Assembly (NCBI RefSeq): GCF_022538185.1
Contig: NZ_JAKYXC010000009.1
Location: 124,001 to 188,000, forward strand
Length of the DNA: 64,000 bases
DNA from: Microbacterium sp. CFH 31415
Lineage (GTDB): Bacteria > Actinomycetota > Actinomycetes > Actinomycetales > Microbacteriaceae
Reading direction: 5' to 3'
In this document: positions 1 through 11,517 of the stretch, piece after piece
How the letters are laid out: every line of letters starts with the position of its first letter
Numbering within the stretch: the stretch's first letter is position 1
Translations under genes and position numbers: made by a program
Notes under the pieces: model-generated
The model's database searches: none
What the model saw: only the letters and a program-made list of their open reading frames with translations
Told to the model about the DNA's origin: nothing

Positions 1-1231
1 CGGTCGCGTTGCCGAGGTTCATGAGGCGGCCCTCGCTCAGCACGAGCACGCTGCGACCGTTCGGCAGGCGCCACTCGTGCACCTGCGGCTTGATCTCGAT
101 GCGCTCGGCGCCCTCGATCGCCGCCAGCCCCGCCATGTCGATCTCGTCGTCGAAGTGGCCGACGTTCGCGACGATCGCGAGGTGCTTGAGCCCCAGGATG
201 TGCTCCGGCGTGACGACCCGCGTGTTGCCGGTCCCCGTGATCACCAGGTCGACCTCGCCCAGGACGGACTCGAGCCGCGCCACCTGGAAGCCGTCCATCG
301 CCGCCTGCAGCGCGCAGATCGGGTCGACCTCGCCGACGATCACCCGTGCGCCCTGCCCCCGCAGCGCCTCGGCCGCGCCCTTGCCCACATCGCCGTAGCC
401 GGCGACGAACGCGACCTTGCCGCCGATCAGCACGTCCGTCGCCCGGTTGAGCCCGTCGGGCAGGGAGTGGCGGATGCCGTAGGTGTTGTCGAACTTGGAC
501 TTGGTCACCGAGTCGTTCACGTTGATCGCGGGGAAGAGCAGGCGGCCGCCGGCTGCGAGCTCGTAGAGACGGTGGACGCCGGTGGTGGTCTCCTCCGTCA
601 CGCCGATGAGCCCTTGCGCCATACGCGTGAAGCGCTGCGGATCGGCAGCCAGGCTCGCTCGCAGCGTGTCGAGGACGATGCCGTACTCCTCGGAGTCGCC
701 GGGTGCGGCATCCGGCACCGCTCCTTCCTGCTCGAACTGGACGCCCCTGTGCACCAGCAGGGTCGCGTCACCGCCGTCGTCGAGGATCAGATTCGGCCCG
801 TCGAACCCCTCCGCCGACCAGTCGAAGATGCGGTCGGCCAGTCGCCAGTACTCCTCGAGCGTCTCGCCCTTCCACGCGAACACCGGAACGCCCGCCGGTG
901 CGTCGACGGTGCCCGTCGGACCCACGACGACCGCGGCCGCCGCTTCGTCCTGGGTGGAGAAGATGTTGCAGCTCGCCCACCGCACCTGGGCGCCGAGAGC
1001 CACGAGGGTCTCGATGAGCACGGCCGTCTGCACCGTCATGTGGAGCGAGCCGGCGATGCGTGCTCCGGCGAGCGGCTGCCGCGGGCCGTACTCCTGGCGC
1101 AGTGCCATGAGCCCGGGCATCTCGTTCTCGGCGAGACGCAGCTGGTGCCGGCCCGCTTCGGCGAGGGCGAGGTCGGCGACCTCGAAGTCGAGCGGGCGGA
1201 CGGCGGCGGTGGCGGGCGACTCGATCGTCAT
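1..1231 (-). CDS. ahcY: Adenosylhomocysteinase, C-terminus cut by window edge
   Basis: S-adenosyl-L-homocysteine hydrolase splits SAH into adenosine and homocysteine, keeping the activated methyl cycle running in the cytoplasm. About 410 codons are visible and the family is usually 470-490 residues, so the C-terminus lies outside the window. Visible motifs include [17 protein letters not shown] near residue 60, the [13 protein letters not shown] segment around the catalytic Lys/Asp, and the NAD-binding [10 protein letters not shown]. The ATG at 1231 begins [10 protein letters not shown]. It lies 60 bases downstream of the rml operon on the same strand, so read-through is possible. M. tuberculosis also has ahcY in this neighbourhood. 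Confidence 0.96.
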   Translation of the reverse strand, partial: MTIESPATAAVRPLDFEVADLALAEAGRHQLRLAENEMPGLMALRQEYGPRQPLAGARIAGSLHMTVQTAVLIETLVALGAQVRWASCNIFSTQDEAAAAVVVGPTGTVDAPAGVPVFAWKGETLEEYWRLADRIFDWSAEGFDGPNLILDDGGDATLLVHRGVQFEQEGAVPDAAPGDSEEYGIVLDTLRASLAADPQRFTRMAQGLIGVTEETTTGVHRLYELAAGGRLLFPAINVNDSVTKSKFDNTYGIRHSLPDGLNRATDVLIGGKVAFVAGYGDVGKGAAEALRGQGARVIVGEVDPICALQAAMDGFQVARLESVLGEVDLVITGTGNTRVVTPEHILGLKHLAIVANVGHFDDEIDMAGLAAIEGAERIEIKPQVHEWRLPNGRSVLVLSEGRLMNLGNAT

Positions 1232-1291
1232 GCGCCCATTCTCGCACCCGGCGCGCGACGCGCCCCGCGCAGCGGTCCGCCTCGTGCCGCG

Positions 1292-4588
<3,297 letters not shown>

Positions 4589-4594
4589 GCGTGC

Positions 4595-4600
4595 ATTGTG
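4595..4600 (-). promoter_or_regulatory. Weak -10-like CACAAT before rmlA
   Basis: CACAAT lies six bases before the rmlA GTG, the spacing of a leaderless transcript. No convincing -35 is visible and the first T of the consensus is missing. Confidence 0.3.
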
Positions 4601-4655
4601 TCACGGCGGGCGGCACTCACGCGCGACGGCGCGGCGGGCGCGGGGCCGCGGCCGA

Positions 4656-4862
4656 TCAGGCGCGCAACCTCTCGTGGCGCACCACGACCCACCCCTTGGG
4701 CACCGACAGGCGGTCGGTGTGGATCGCGCACAGGTCGTGCGCGTGCGGATCACCCTCTCCGCCGAGGGGCCCGAGGGCGGCCATCTGGTCGCCGTAGTCG
4801 TACGTCAGCGTCGATACGGCCTCGCGGGCGCATCCGACCTTGGAGCAGAGTCTCTCGCGCAT
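4656..4862 (-). CDS. DUF3499 family zinc-ribbon-like protein
   Basis: A 68-residue actinobacterial protein of unknown function, homologous in appearance to M. tuberculosis Rv3258c. The N-terminus CSKVGCAREAVSTLTYDY and the central HDLCAIHTDRLSVPKGWVVVRHE match DUF3499. The paired CxxxxC and CxxH suggest one zinc site. Family members usually run past 100 residues, so this is a short form without the tail. ATG 4862 is preferred over GTG 4880 because family similarity begins at MRERLCS and a TAGTGT hexamer lies seven bases before that ATG. Its neighbour is the divergent Rv3259-like gene, as in mycobacteria. Confidence 0.82.
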   Translation of the reverse strand: MRERLCSKVGCAREAVSTLTYDYGDQMAALGPLGGEGDPHAHDLCAIHTDRLSVPKGWVVVRHERLRA

Positions 4863-4869
4863 CGGCACG

Positions 4870-4875
4870 ACACTA
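4870..4875 (-). promoter_or_regulatory. -10 element TAGTGT of the DUF3499 gene, leaderless spacing
   Basis: TAGTGT ends seven bases before ATG 4862, placing the predicted transcription start at the start codon. It lies inside the longer open frame, which argues against the GTG 4880 start. Confidence 0.5.
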
Positions 4876-4948
4876 TCCACCGGAGGCCGACGGGACGGGA
4901 TGCCGCGCCCGGCGGACGCCGATCGGCTGGGGCTCCGATCCGCGAGCC

Positions 4949-4954
4949 TAGGAT
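4949..4954 (+). promoter_or_regulatory. -10 element TAGGAT, leaderless spacing
   Basis: TAGGAT is followed by six bases and then the ATG at 4961 of the Rv3259-like gene. It is divergent from the DUF3499 promoter about 75 bases away. Confidence 0.5.
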
Positions 4955-4960
4955 GGACGC

Positions 4961-5401
4961 ATGGCGTGGCGGCGGACCCGGAGCACCGAGACGGCGCACC
5001 GTCGCGCCCCGCGACACGGCCGCCACGGGCGGGAAGGGCGCAGCCCGGTCGTGAGGCCGCCGCTCCCCCCGCTCGACACGCGCGTCGAGCGCTTCGACCT
5101 CGCCGTCGGCACGGCGGCGGAGTTCCTCCGCTCGGCGTGGCCCGAGCTGCGCGAGGTGAGCTTCGAGATCGCCGACATGCCGCAGGCGGCCGATGAGGAC
5201 GGCATCCCTCGGTGGACGGTCCTCTCGGACGCGAAGCGCATCATCGTCTACCGGCTCCCCATCGAGCGGCTCAGCCACCTGCACCGCGACGACGAGCTCC
5301 ACCGCCGCATGATGGTCGAGAGCTGCGTCTTCCGCGCGGCCGCCGAGTACCTCGACCGCGACCCGTGGGATCTCGGCCCCGAACGCTTCCGCTTCCTGTG
5401 A
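4961..5401 (+). CDS. Rv3259-like 'metallopeptidase family' protein lacking HExxH
   Basis: A 146-residue cytoplasmic protein in the position of M. tuberculosis Rv3259, next to DUF3499 and close to whiB2. That family is often annotated as a zincin-like metallopeptidase. Residues 1-35 are basic and probably disordered. The conserved part runs from VERFDLAVGTAAEF to the end. No HExxH is present: the helix where it might be expected reads ELHRRMMVESCVFRAAAEYL. A peptidase role is therefore not supported by the sequence and the assignment rests on synteny. It converges on DUF5719, ten bases away. Confidence 0.72.
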   Translation: MAWRRTRSTETAHRRAPRHGRHGREGRSPVVRPPLPPLDTRVERFDLAVGTAAEFLRSAWPELREVSFEIADMPQAADEDGIPRWTVLSDAKRIIVYRLPIERLSHLHRDDELHRRMMVESCVFRAAAEYLDRDPWDLGPERFRFL

Positions 5402-5411
5402 CCGGGCGCTC

Positions 5412-6830
5412 CTACGGGTAGACGACGATCTCGGGGGCCGCGGCATCCGCCGGCCATACCGGAATGCCCGCGAGCGCACCGTTGCCGGTCAGCGAGATCC
5501 CGGCGCGCACTTCGCTGGTGCCGGGATCGAGCACGTAGACCGTCCGGGTGGACAGCCGGGCGGTCATGCTGCCGTTCGCGGGCACCGCGAGTTCGAGCTT
5601 GTACGAGCCGTCGGCGGACGTCACCGACACCTCGGCGGGCTCGTCGCCGGGATTGACGAGCGTCAGCGCGGGCGGCGGGCCGGACGGCACGGCGAACAGG
5701 CTCGGCACGCCGATCAGCGGCGACGGGGTGTACCAGGCGAAGTCGTCGCCCTCCTCGAAGCCGGTCGTCTGCCAGACCGCCGACACCAGCGGAGCGTCAG
5801 CGGTCACCTGCACCGTGTAGGTGCCCCGTGCAAGGCCGCTGAGGTCGACCTCGACCGGCTCTCCCGCGGTGAGGGGGACGTCGTCGGGCTCGAGGGACGG
5901 TTCGTCGCGCCCGGTGGCGGTGACCGTGATCTTCGCCGTCGTGTCGGTCGAGGGGGACAGCACGCGCAGCACAGTCGCGGCGTCGGAGGCGCCGTCGGCG
6001 CCCGGGTTTCGTGTGACCGCGACGCCCGTGATCGTCTGGACCGCCTGCGGCTCGGCCACCGCGCCGACCTGGTCCACGCCGCCGGGCGTCAGGGTGCGCG
6101 TGATGCTCGCCTGCAGCGAGGCGTGGATGGCCGCCCCGACGGCCGATACGCGCACGACGGGGCTGGCCTCGCCGATCAGCAGGCCGGCCAGCGCGACGAC
6201 GCGCTGCTCGCCGGCGGGAACGACGAGGTCGGTGCCGCCGGGCGGCGTCGTGGGCCCGTCGGCTCCGTACACCGTGAGCTGTACGCGGGCGGGGACGACG
6301 CCGGGGTTGGCAAGCAGAACGAGGTCGGACGCGCCTGTCTCGCCGGAGCCGCCCACCAGCCACGACTCCAGCAGGGGCGGCCGGCACGCCGAGGCTGCGT
6401 AGCCGGCGAGGTCGTCGTCGGTCGCGGTGGCCGCGCCGGCCGCTGCCAGGTCCACGCGCTCCCGCTCGCGCGGCGGAGAGGTGAAGACCGTGGGTCCGTC
6501 GCCTTCCGGCAGGCCGGGCACGTTCAGCACCTGCTCCTGCGGGTCCTCGGCGCCTTCGCTCACGCCGCTGGTGAGCACCTGGCCCTTCGCGAGCGAGATC
6601 GCTTCGACGTCGTCGACGTCGCGGCCGAGGGAGAGCAGTCCGCCGTCGCACGAAGCGACCGACGCCGACGGGGCGGGCAGCGTGGAGATGCTCAGCGGCT
6701 CACGGGTGAGCGTCGGCCAGGGGACGGAGACCGCGGTGACGACGGCCACTGCGGCCACTGCCGAGACGGCGGTGCCGGCCAGCAGCCGTGTGCTGGTGGT
6801 CGCCCAGTGGAACACGCGGCGGTCGCTCAT
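5412..6830 (-). CDS. DUF5719 family membrane-anchored extracellular protein
   Basis: 472 residues. One N-terminal membrane segment (about 13-33, LLAGTAVSAVAAVAVVTAVS) is followed by a long extracellular region of beta-rich repeats typical of DUF5719. Function is unknown. The ATG at 6830 overlaps the stop of the upstream 951-residue glycosyltransferase (ATGA), so they are co-translated and probably work together at the membrane. The 64 additional upstream codons are arginine-rich shadow of the neighbour. A role in surface glycan display is inferred from the pairing only. Confidence 0.8.
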   Translation of the reverse strand: MSDRRVFHWATTSTRLLAGTAVSAVAAVAVVTAVSVPWPTLTREPLSISTLPAPSASVASCDGGLLSLGRDVDDVEAISLAKGQVLTSGVSEGAEDPQEQVLNVPGLPEGDGPTVFTSPPRERERVDLAAAGAATATDDDLAGYAASACRPPLLESWLVGGSGETGASDLVLLANPGVVPARVQLTVYGADGPTTPPGGTDLVVPAGEQRVVALAGLLIGEASPVVRVSAVGAAIHASLQASITRTLTPGGVDQVGAVAEPQAVQTITGVAVTRNPGADGASDAATVLRVLSPSTDTTAKITVTATGRDEPSLEPDDVPLTAGEPVEVDLSGLARGTYTVQVTADAPLVSAVWQTTGFEEGDDFAWYTPSPLIGVPSLFAVPSGPPPALTLVNPGDEPAEVSVTSADGSYKLELAVPANGSMTARLSTRTVYVLDPGTSEVRAGISLTGNGALAGIPVWPADAAAPEIVVYP

Positions 6831-9682
6831 CGACCCTCCTGCCAATAGGGCCCGACGACGCGCGGCATGCGCCGCGCCTCTCGCCGCGACGCGGCCGTCG
6901 GAAGGGCGAGGAGCAGCGCCGCGGCGAGCACGGCGAGCTGCGCGCCTGCCACGAGACCGGCCGTGACGTGCACCGCGGCGGGGACCGACGGCCGGGACGC
7001 CACCTCCGTCGTGACGCGCCACAGCGTGCCCTTGGCGGTCTCACCGACCGAGTCGAGGCTGTCGCGCTGGTCGAGCGAGGTGGTCACCGAGAGCCGCATC
7101 GCTCGCGCGGCGTCGGACTCGGGCGGCAGCGCGGGCGCGAGGAGGACGAACCCGACGCCGTGGCCGGCGAGTTCCGCGACCACGTTCTCGGCGGACGATG
7201 TCGCGAGGTCGGCGGCGAGCTCGGCGATGACGGAGTCGTCGGCCGACGTCTCGGAACGCGTCGAGAGCAGCGTGGTCTGGCCGCCCAGAGTCTCACTGCC
7301 GCCCCACACGACACGCGCGGAGAGTCCCGTGACGTTCTGCGGCGTCAGCACGATCGTGCCCACATCCGGATCGTCGCGGCCCTCGGCGGCCACGTACGCG
7401 GGAAGCGTGCTGGCGGGTCCGTTCGTGAGCAGCGCGGTGCCTCTGGCCAGCGCGGTGAGCGAGGGAAGCGCCAGCAGCGCGACCGCGGCTAGCACGACCG
7501 CCGCGACGAGTCCCCGTGCGATCGCGAGGCGCGGCGCGAGGCCGGCGTCCAGCGTGACCAGGGCGCCGCCGACGGCGCCGAGCCACGCGAGGCTGAGCCC
7601 GCATCCCGCCCAGATCGCCACCGGGATCGACTGCTCGAATGACACGGCGACCCCGACGGCCGCGAACGCCGTGCCGAGCCCCACGGCGGTGAGCGCCAGC
7701 AGCACGATGCCCGCTGCCCATCGCTGCGTGAGTGGGGCGGCGAGCGCGAGGAGCGCGACCGGCGCGGCGAGCAGGGTGACCCACCACGTCGGGAAGTCGG
7801 CGGGCACGAAGGTCGTCCAGCCGGCGAGATCGGAGGTCGGGATGCCCGCCGCCAGCAGGGCGCGCCCGGCGGCGTCGGCCGCCACCTGGGGGCCGGCCCA
7901 CGGCATCCCCGGATCGGACAGCAGACCCCAGGCCTCACCGCGGCGGATCGTCGTCCAGACCAGCGGCGCGAAGATCACGATGGACGGCACCACCGCCCAG
8001 ATCAGGCGTGCGACGCCCCGTCCGCCGCGCAGGACCACGGCGAGCACGATGGACGCGGCCCACACCACGGCGAAGGCGGGGGCAAGCGAAGGGGCGACCG
8101 CCAGGACTGCGGCGAGGAGGAGGGATGCCGCGCCCGCGCCGGCCCACGACCGATGCGCGACCGACCCGGCGAGGAAGAGCCAGGGAAGCAGCACGTGCGC
8201 GATGACCGCGGTGGGGCGACCTTGCGTCAGCGCGATGAGGAACGTCGGCGCGAGCGCCCAGAGCGCACCGCCCGCCAGACGCAGCAGCGATCGGTCGGTG
8301 ACGCGGGTCGAGACGAACCATCCGCCGAGCGCCGCGAGCGGCAGGGCGAAGACCCACAGCACGACGAGGGCGCGCGACGGCTCCCACGGCGACAGGGATC
8401 CGAGCACGGCGATGACGGCGGCGAACGGGTCCGCGGGTCCGATCGTGTCGAGGCCGAGCGCGCGCTGACCGAACGCCGCATCCGCCCAGAGCTGCCCGAC
8501 CGTGCTGCGCAGCGGCTGGAGCGCTCCCCCGCCCAGCACCGGCCATGCCAGCAGCGCCGGGAACGCCGCGACCCCCACCACGAGCGCCGCGAGCACGAGC
8601 CACGCTCCGCCTCCGGCGAAGAAGCGCAGTTCACCGCGACGGTGGGCACCCGCGGGGCCTGGATCCGGTTCGTCGCCGAACCGCTGGCTCAGCTCGGTGC
8701 CCGTCGTGCGCAGCGGCTGGAGCTGTGCCCACGGCGCGCGCCGGGGTCCGGCCAGGCGGCGGCGCGAGCGCGCCACCGCGGCAGGTCTGACCATGACGAG
8801 GATGGCCCCGCCCCACTCGGGCAGGATGCTGCCCGGCTCTTTGCGGACCAGATCGATGATGGTGCGCCAGAGCGCTAGAGGAAGGATCGAGAGCCACAGG
8901 AACGGCACCGCGGCGGCGTGTGCGTAGACGAGGCGCCGGTGCAGCTGCGCGACACGCGCCGAGAACGTCGCCCGTCGCCGGCGCTGAGGCGTCAGGGGCG
9001 TCGGAAGCCCGGCGACGCCGTCTCCGGCGGTGGCCACGATCGCCGTCGGGGCGAGCGATACGCGTGCGCCGGCCAGGCGGGCGCGCACGCCGAGATCGAG
9101 GCCCTCGTCGGCTCCGGCGAGGGCGGGGTCGAGCCCGCCGAGCTGACGCCAGGCGTCGGCGCGCACGAGGAGTCCACGCACATCCGCGCCGAGGACGTCG
9201 TCGCGCCCGTCGTGCTGGCCTTGGTCGAGCTCGCCGTCGGCGAAGCCCACCGCGCGGCCGAAGCGCGTCATGCCGACGCCGAGGGACACGATCTCGGAGC
9301 GGTCGTCCCAGCGGACGAGCTTCGGAGCTATGCATGCCACCGACGGCGCGAGCTCGAGCGCGCCGGCGAGCCGGGCGAGCGCGTCGCGTTCGGGTGCGGT
9401 GTCCTGCGCGAGGAGCCAGACCGCGTCGCCGTCCAGCCGCGGAGACACCAGGGCGACCGCGGCCGCGTACCCCGTCGACGCGGGCGCGGTCACGACCGAC
9501 TCGGCCCCGGAGGATGCGGCCACGTCGGCGAGCGTGTCGTCGCCGCCGCACAGGACGAGGGTGAGCACGTCCACTGGACGCGTCTGCTCGGCGAGAGCGG
9601 CGAGCGTTCGCCGCAAGTGGTACGCGGCGGGCGTGCGACCGTCGGGGCGCACGACGAGAATGGCGTGGACTCGAGCGGGCAT
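6827..9682 (-). CDS. Large membrane glycosyltransferase: GT2 domain plus polytopic C-terminus
   Basis: 951 residues. Residues 1 to about 220 form a GT-A-like family 2 domain (HAILVVRPDGRTPAAYHLRRTL, then WLLAQDTAPERDAL in the position of the metal-binding acidic motif). The rest contains roughly twelve hydrophobic segments, starting with PFLWLSILPLALW near residue 260, then an extracellular tail from about residue 760. The acidic motif is not a canonical DxD, so activity is uncertain. The layout suggests a glycosyltransferase tied to a membrane transporter-like domain. It is coupled to DUF5719 by ATGA and lies next to whiB2. Acceptor and donor are unknown. Confidence 0.8.
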   Translation of the reverse strand: MPARVHAILVVRPDGRTPAAYHLRRTLAALAEQTRPVDVLTLVLCGGDDTLADVAASSGAESVVTAPASTGYAAAVALVSPRLDGDAVWLLAQDTAPERDALARLAGALELAPSVACIAPKLVRWDDRSEIVSLGVGMTRFGRAVGFADGELDQGQHDGRDDVLGADVRGLLVRADAWRQLGGLDPALAGADEGLDLGVRARLAGARVSLAPTAIVATAGDGVAGLPTPLTPQRRRRATFSARVAQLHRRLVYAHAAAVPFLWLSILPLALWRTIIDLVRKEPGSILPEWGGAILVMVRPAAVARSRRRLAGPRRAPWAQLQPLRTTGTELSQRFGDEPDPGPAGAHRRGELRFFAGGGAWLVLAALVVGVAAFPALLAWPVLGGGALQPLRSTVGQLWADAAFGQRALGLDTIGPADPFAAVIAVLGSLSPWEPSRALVVLWVFALPLAALGGWFVSTRVTDRSLLRLAGGALWALAPTFLIALTQGRPTAVIAHVLLPWLFLAGSVAHRSWAGAGAASLLLAAVLAVAPSLAPAFAVVWAASIVLAVVLRGGRGVARLIWAVVPSIVIFAPLVWTTIRRGEAWGLLSDPGMPWAGPQVAADAAGRALLAAGIPTSDLAGWTTFVPADFPTWWVTLLAAPVALLALAAPLTQRWAAGIVLLALTAVGLGTAFAAVGVAVSFEQSIPVAIWAGCGLSLAWLGAVGGALVTLDAGLAPRLAIARGLVAAVVLAAVALLALPSLTALARGTALLTNGPASTLPAYVAAEGRDDPDVGTIVLTPQNVTGLSARVVWGGSETLGGQTTLLSTRSETSADDSVIAELAADLATSSAENVVAELAGHGVGFVLLAPALPPESDAARAMRLSVTTSLDQRDSLDSVGETAKGTLWRVTTEVASRPSVPAAVHVTAGLVAGAQLAVLAAALLLALPTAASRREARRMPRVVGPYWQEGR

Positions 9683-9691
9683 GACCCCGTC

Positions 9692-9697
9692 AGCCTA
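9692..9697 (-). promoter_or_regulatory. -10-like TAGGCT before the 951-residue glycosyltransferase
   Basis: TAGGCT lies nine bases before the ATG at 9682, giving a leaderless or two-base-leader transcript. No clear -35. Confidence 0.4.
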
Positions 9698-9769
9698 AGC
9701 GGCGGGGCTGACCGGCCGGCGACGCACGCGCCGGGTCTGCGAGATCGGGCAGGTCAGCGCTCGCGAAAG

Positions 9770-10093
9770 TCAGGCGCGGCGCTTGAGCTTGCGGCGCTCG
9801 CGCTCGCTGAGACCGCCCCAGATGCCGAAGCGCTCGTCGTTCTGCAGCGCATACTCGAGGCATTCGCCCCGGACGTCGCAAGAACCGCAGACGCGCTTGG
9901 CGTCGCGGGTCGAGCCGCCCTTCTCGGGGAAGAACGCCTCGGGATCGGTCTGCGAACACAGAGCGTCGGTCTGCCACGCGAGGGGATTGTCGTCCTCGCC
10001 CTCGACGGGCCGGCGCACGCCCGGAACTCCGAGCTGCACCGGATCGACGAACCAGTTGTCGGGAACGCCTGAACGGTATTGCGATGCCGTCAT
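9770..10093 (-). CDS. whiB2: WhiB-family iron-sulfur transcription factor, WhiB2/WhmD type
   Basis: 107 residues. The four [4Fe-4S] cysteines appear as CSQ, then CGSC and GEC spaced C-x2-C-x5-C. The GIWGGLSERERRKLKRRA turn and basic C-terminus follow. WhiB2/WhmD controls septation and division in actinobacteria, usually through the vegetative sigma factor. ATG 10093 (MTASQYRSG) is chosen because a GGGGGGAAG ribosome-binding site precedes it. The longer frame up to 10174 would start inside the promoter. Synteny with Rv3260c supports the WhiB2 assignment. Confidence 0.93.
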   Translation of the reverse strand: MTASQYRSGVPDNWFVDPVQLGVPGVRRPVEGEDDNPLAWQTDALCSQTDPEAFFPEKGGSTRDAKRVCGSCDVRGECLEYALQNDERFGIWGGLSERERRKLKRRA

Positions 10094-10145
10094 CTCGTTC
10101 TTCCCCCCGGGAGATCCCCCTGCACGCGGTGTGCGTGTACGAGTA

Positions 10146-10174
10146 ATTACACCCGTGTAGTTCACCGAGGTCAA
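10146..10174 (-). promoter_or_regulatory. whiB2 promoter: TTGACC - 17 bp - TGTAAT
   Basis: A near-consensus vegetative promoter: -35 TTGACC at 10169-10174 and -10 TGTAAT at 10146-10151, 17 bases apart. The predicted start lies about 45 bases before the ATG. An 8-base palindrome GTAATTAC overlaps the -10 and could be an operator. The remaining upstream DNA (10175-10275) shows no gene. Confidence 0.7.
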
Positions 10175-10275
10175 GTCGCAGATACTAAAGCCTCAAGTCC
10201 CGATTGAAGTTTCGCGACGCGCCGACGGCGTGTCGCGCTTCGTAACGGTCGGATGAGAACTCGACCCCGGCGACC

Positions 10276-11439
10276 TCAGCCGACACCCGCACGGCCCGGC
10301 GCCGCGAGGAACAGCTCGCCGTCGCCGGTGACACGCACCGATCCCTCGTCGGGCGTGACGAAGGCCGCCTGACCAGGACCCAGCGTGAGCGACGACCCGC
10401 TCGTCGCCCCGACGACGACCAGCTGCCCCGCGGTTGCCAGCGCGATCGCCGGCCCGCCGACCGGGACGCGCCGCTCGCCGGCGCCCGCTGCCTGCACGCG
10501 GTCGAGCGAGAAGTCGGCGACCGGGACGTCGAAGCGGTCCACGCCGGGACTGACAGGGCGCGGATGGACGACATCGACGGGACCGGGGCGCGGTTCGACG
10601 ACGGCGAGCAGCTCCGCGATGGCGATGTGCTTCGGAGTCAGCCCGCCGCGCACGACGTTGTCGCTCGCGGCCATGATCTCGACGCCGAGACCGCTGAGGT
10701 ACGCGTGCAGCATTCCGGCGGGCACGAACAGCCCCTCCCCCCGGCGGAGGGTGATGCGATTCATCAACAGCGCGACGACGATGCCCGGATCCCCGGCGAA
10801 CTGGGCATCCATCGCGCGGACGAGGTCGAGCTCGGCGGCGAACTCTTCCGAATCCGCTGCCGCCGCCGCGTCGATGATCGCGCGTACGTCGGGTGCCGCC
10901 TCGTCTGTGAGCACCCAGGCGAGCGCGTCGGCCATCGAATCGTCCGCCGCCAGCCGCTCCGCGAGGGGGCGGGCTCCGGGTCCGACGGCGTCGATCAGCC
11001 GGCGCGTGGAGGTGAGGTCGCGCAGCCCGGCGAGCGCGTGGAACTCATCGCTCACCGCGACGATGAGCTCGGGCTTGTGGTTCGCATCGCGGTAGGTGCG
11101 GTGCGAAGCATCCCTCGGAATGCCCGCGTCCTCCTCGCGCGCGAACCCCTGCTGTGCCTGCGTCTTCGACGGATGGACCTGGATGGAGAGGGGGGATGCC
11201 GCGGCGAGCAGCTTGAGAAGATAGGGGAGCTGCGCCGGAGCCCCGGTGGCGGCGCCGTCCTGGGCGAGCCAGGCGTCGAGGGTACGGCCGTCTGCCGTCA
11301 CGGCGGGGTCGGCCGGATGGTCGCCGAACCACACCTCCGCCTCCGGACCGCCGGACGGTGCGCGACCGACCAGGTCGGGGATGAGGGTGGTCGATCCCCA
11401 GGCGTACGCCCGCGGATCGTTCGTCAACGGAACGAGCAT
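10276..11439 (-). CDS. manA: Mannose-6-phosphate isomerase, type I
   Basis: 387 residues. Interconverts fructose-6-phosphate and mannose-6-phosphate, feeding GDP-mannose for glycans. Zinc-site motifs are visible: QVHPSKTQAQQGF, ANHKPELIVAV and PAGMLHAYLSG. The frame extends far upstream but the conserved family start is MLVPLTNDPRAYAWG (ATG 11439), with a TACGCT hexamer six bases before it. manA also lies close to whiB2 in mycobacteria. It marks the last conserved gene before the glycan island. Confidence 0.95.
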   Translation of the reverse strand: MLVPLTNDPRAYAWGSTTLIPDLVGRAPSGGPEAEVWFGDHPADPAVTADGRTLDAWLAQDGAATGAPAQLPYLLKLLAAASPLSIQVHPSKTQAQQGFAREEDAGIPRDASHRTYRDANHKPELIVAVSDEFHALAGLRDLTSTRRLIDAVGPGARPLAERLAADDSMADALAWVLTDEAAPDVRAIIDAAAAADSEEFAAELDLVRAMDAQFAGDPGIVVALLMNRITLRRGEGLFVPAGMLHAYLSGLGVEIMAASDNVVRGGLTPKHIAIAELLAVVEPRPGPVDVVHPRPVSPGVDRFDVPVADFSLDRVQAAGAGERRVPVGGPAIALATAGQLVVVGATSGSSLTLGPGQAAFVTPDEGSVRVTGDGELFLAAPGRAGVG

Positions 11440-11445
11440 GGATCC

Positions 11446-11451
11446 AGCGTA
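11446..11451 (-). promoter_or_regulatory. -10 element TACGCT of manA, leaderless spacing
   Basis: TACGCT ends six bases before the manA ATG. It lies back to back with the promoter of the divergent ligase gene in a 78-base intergenic region. Confidence 0.5.
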
Positions 11452-11503
11452 GACGGCGTGCCTGCGACGGCCGTTCCCGCGAGATCCCGCACGGGGTCGG
11501 GGG

Positions 11504-11509
11504 TAGCCT
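11504..11509 (+). promoter_or_regulatory. -10 element TAGCCT, leaderless spacing
   Basis: TAGCCT followed by eight bases and then ATG 11518 of the first O-antigen-ligase-like gene. GGGGGTAG overlapping it could alternatively act as a weak ribosome-binding site. Confidence 0.4.
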
Positions 11510-11517
11510 GTGATGCG

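Noticed and set aside
10564..11517. N-terminal extension of the first O-antigen-ligase frame over manA
   Set aside because: The extension is antisense to manA and not membrane-like. The ATG at 11518 with TAGCCT upstream gives a normal-length protein.
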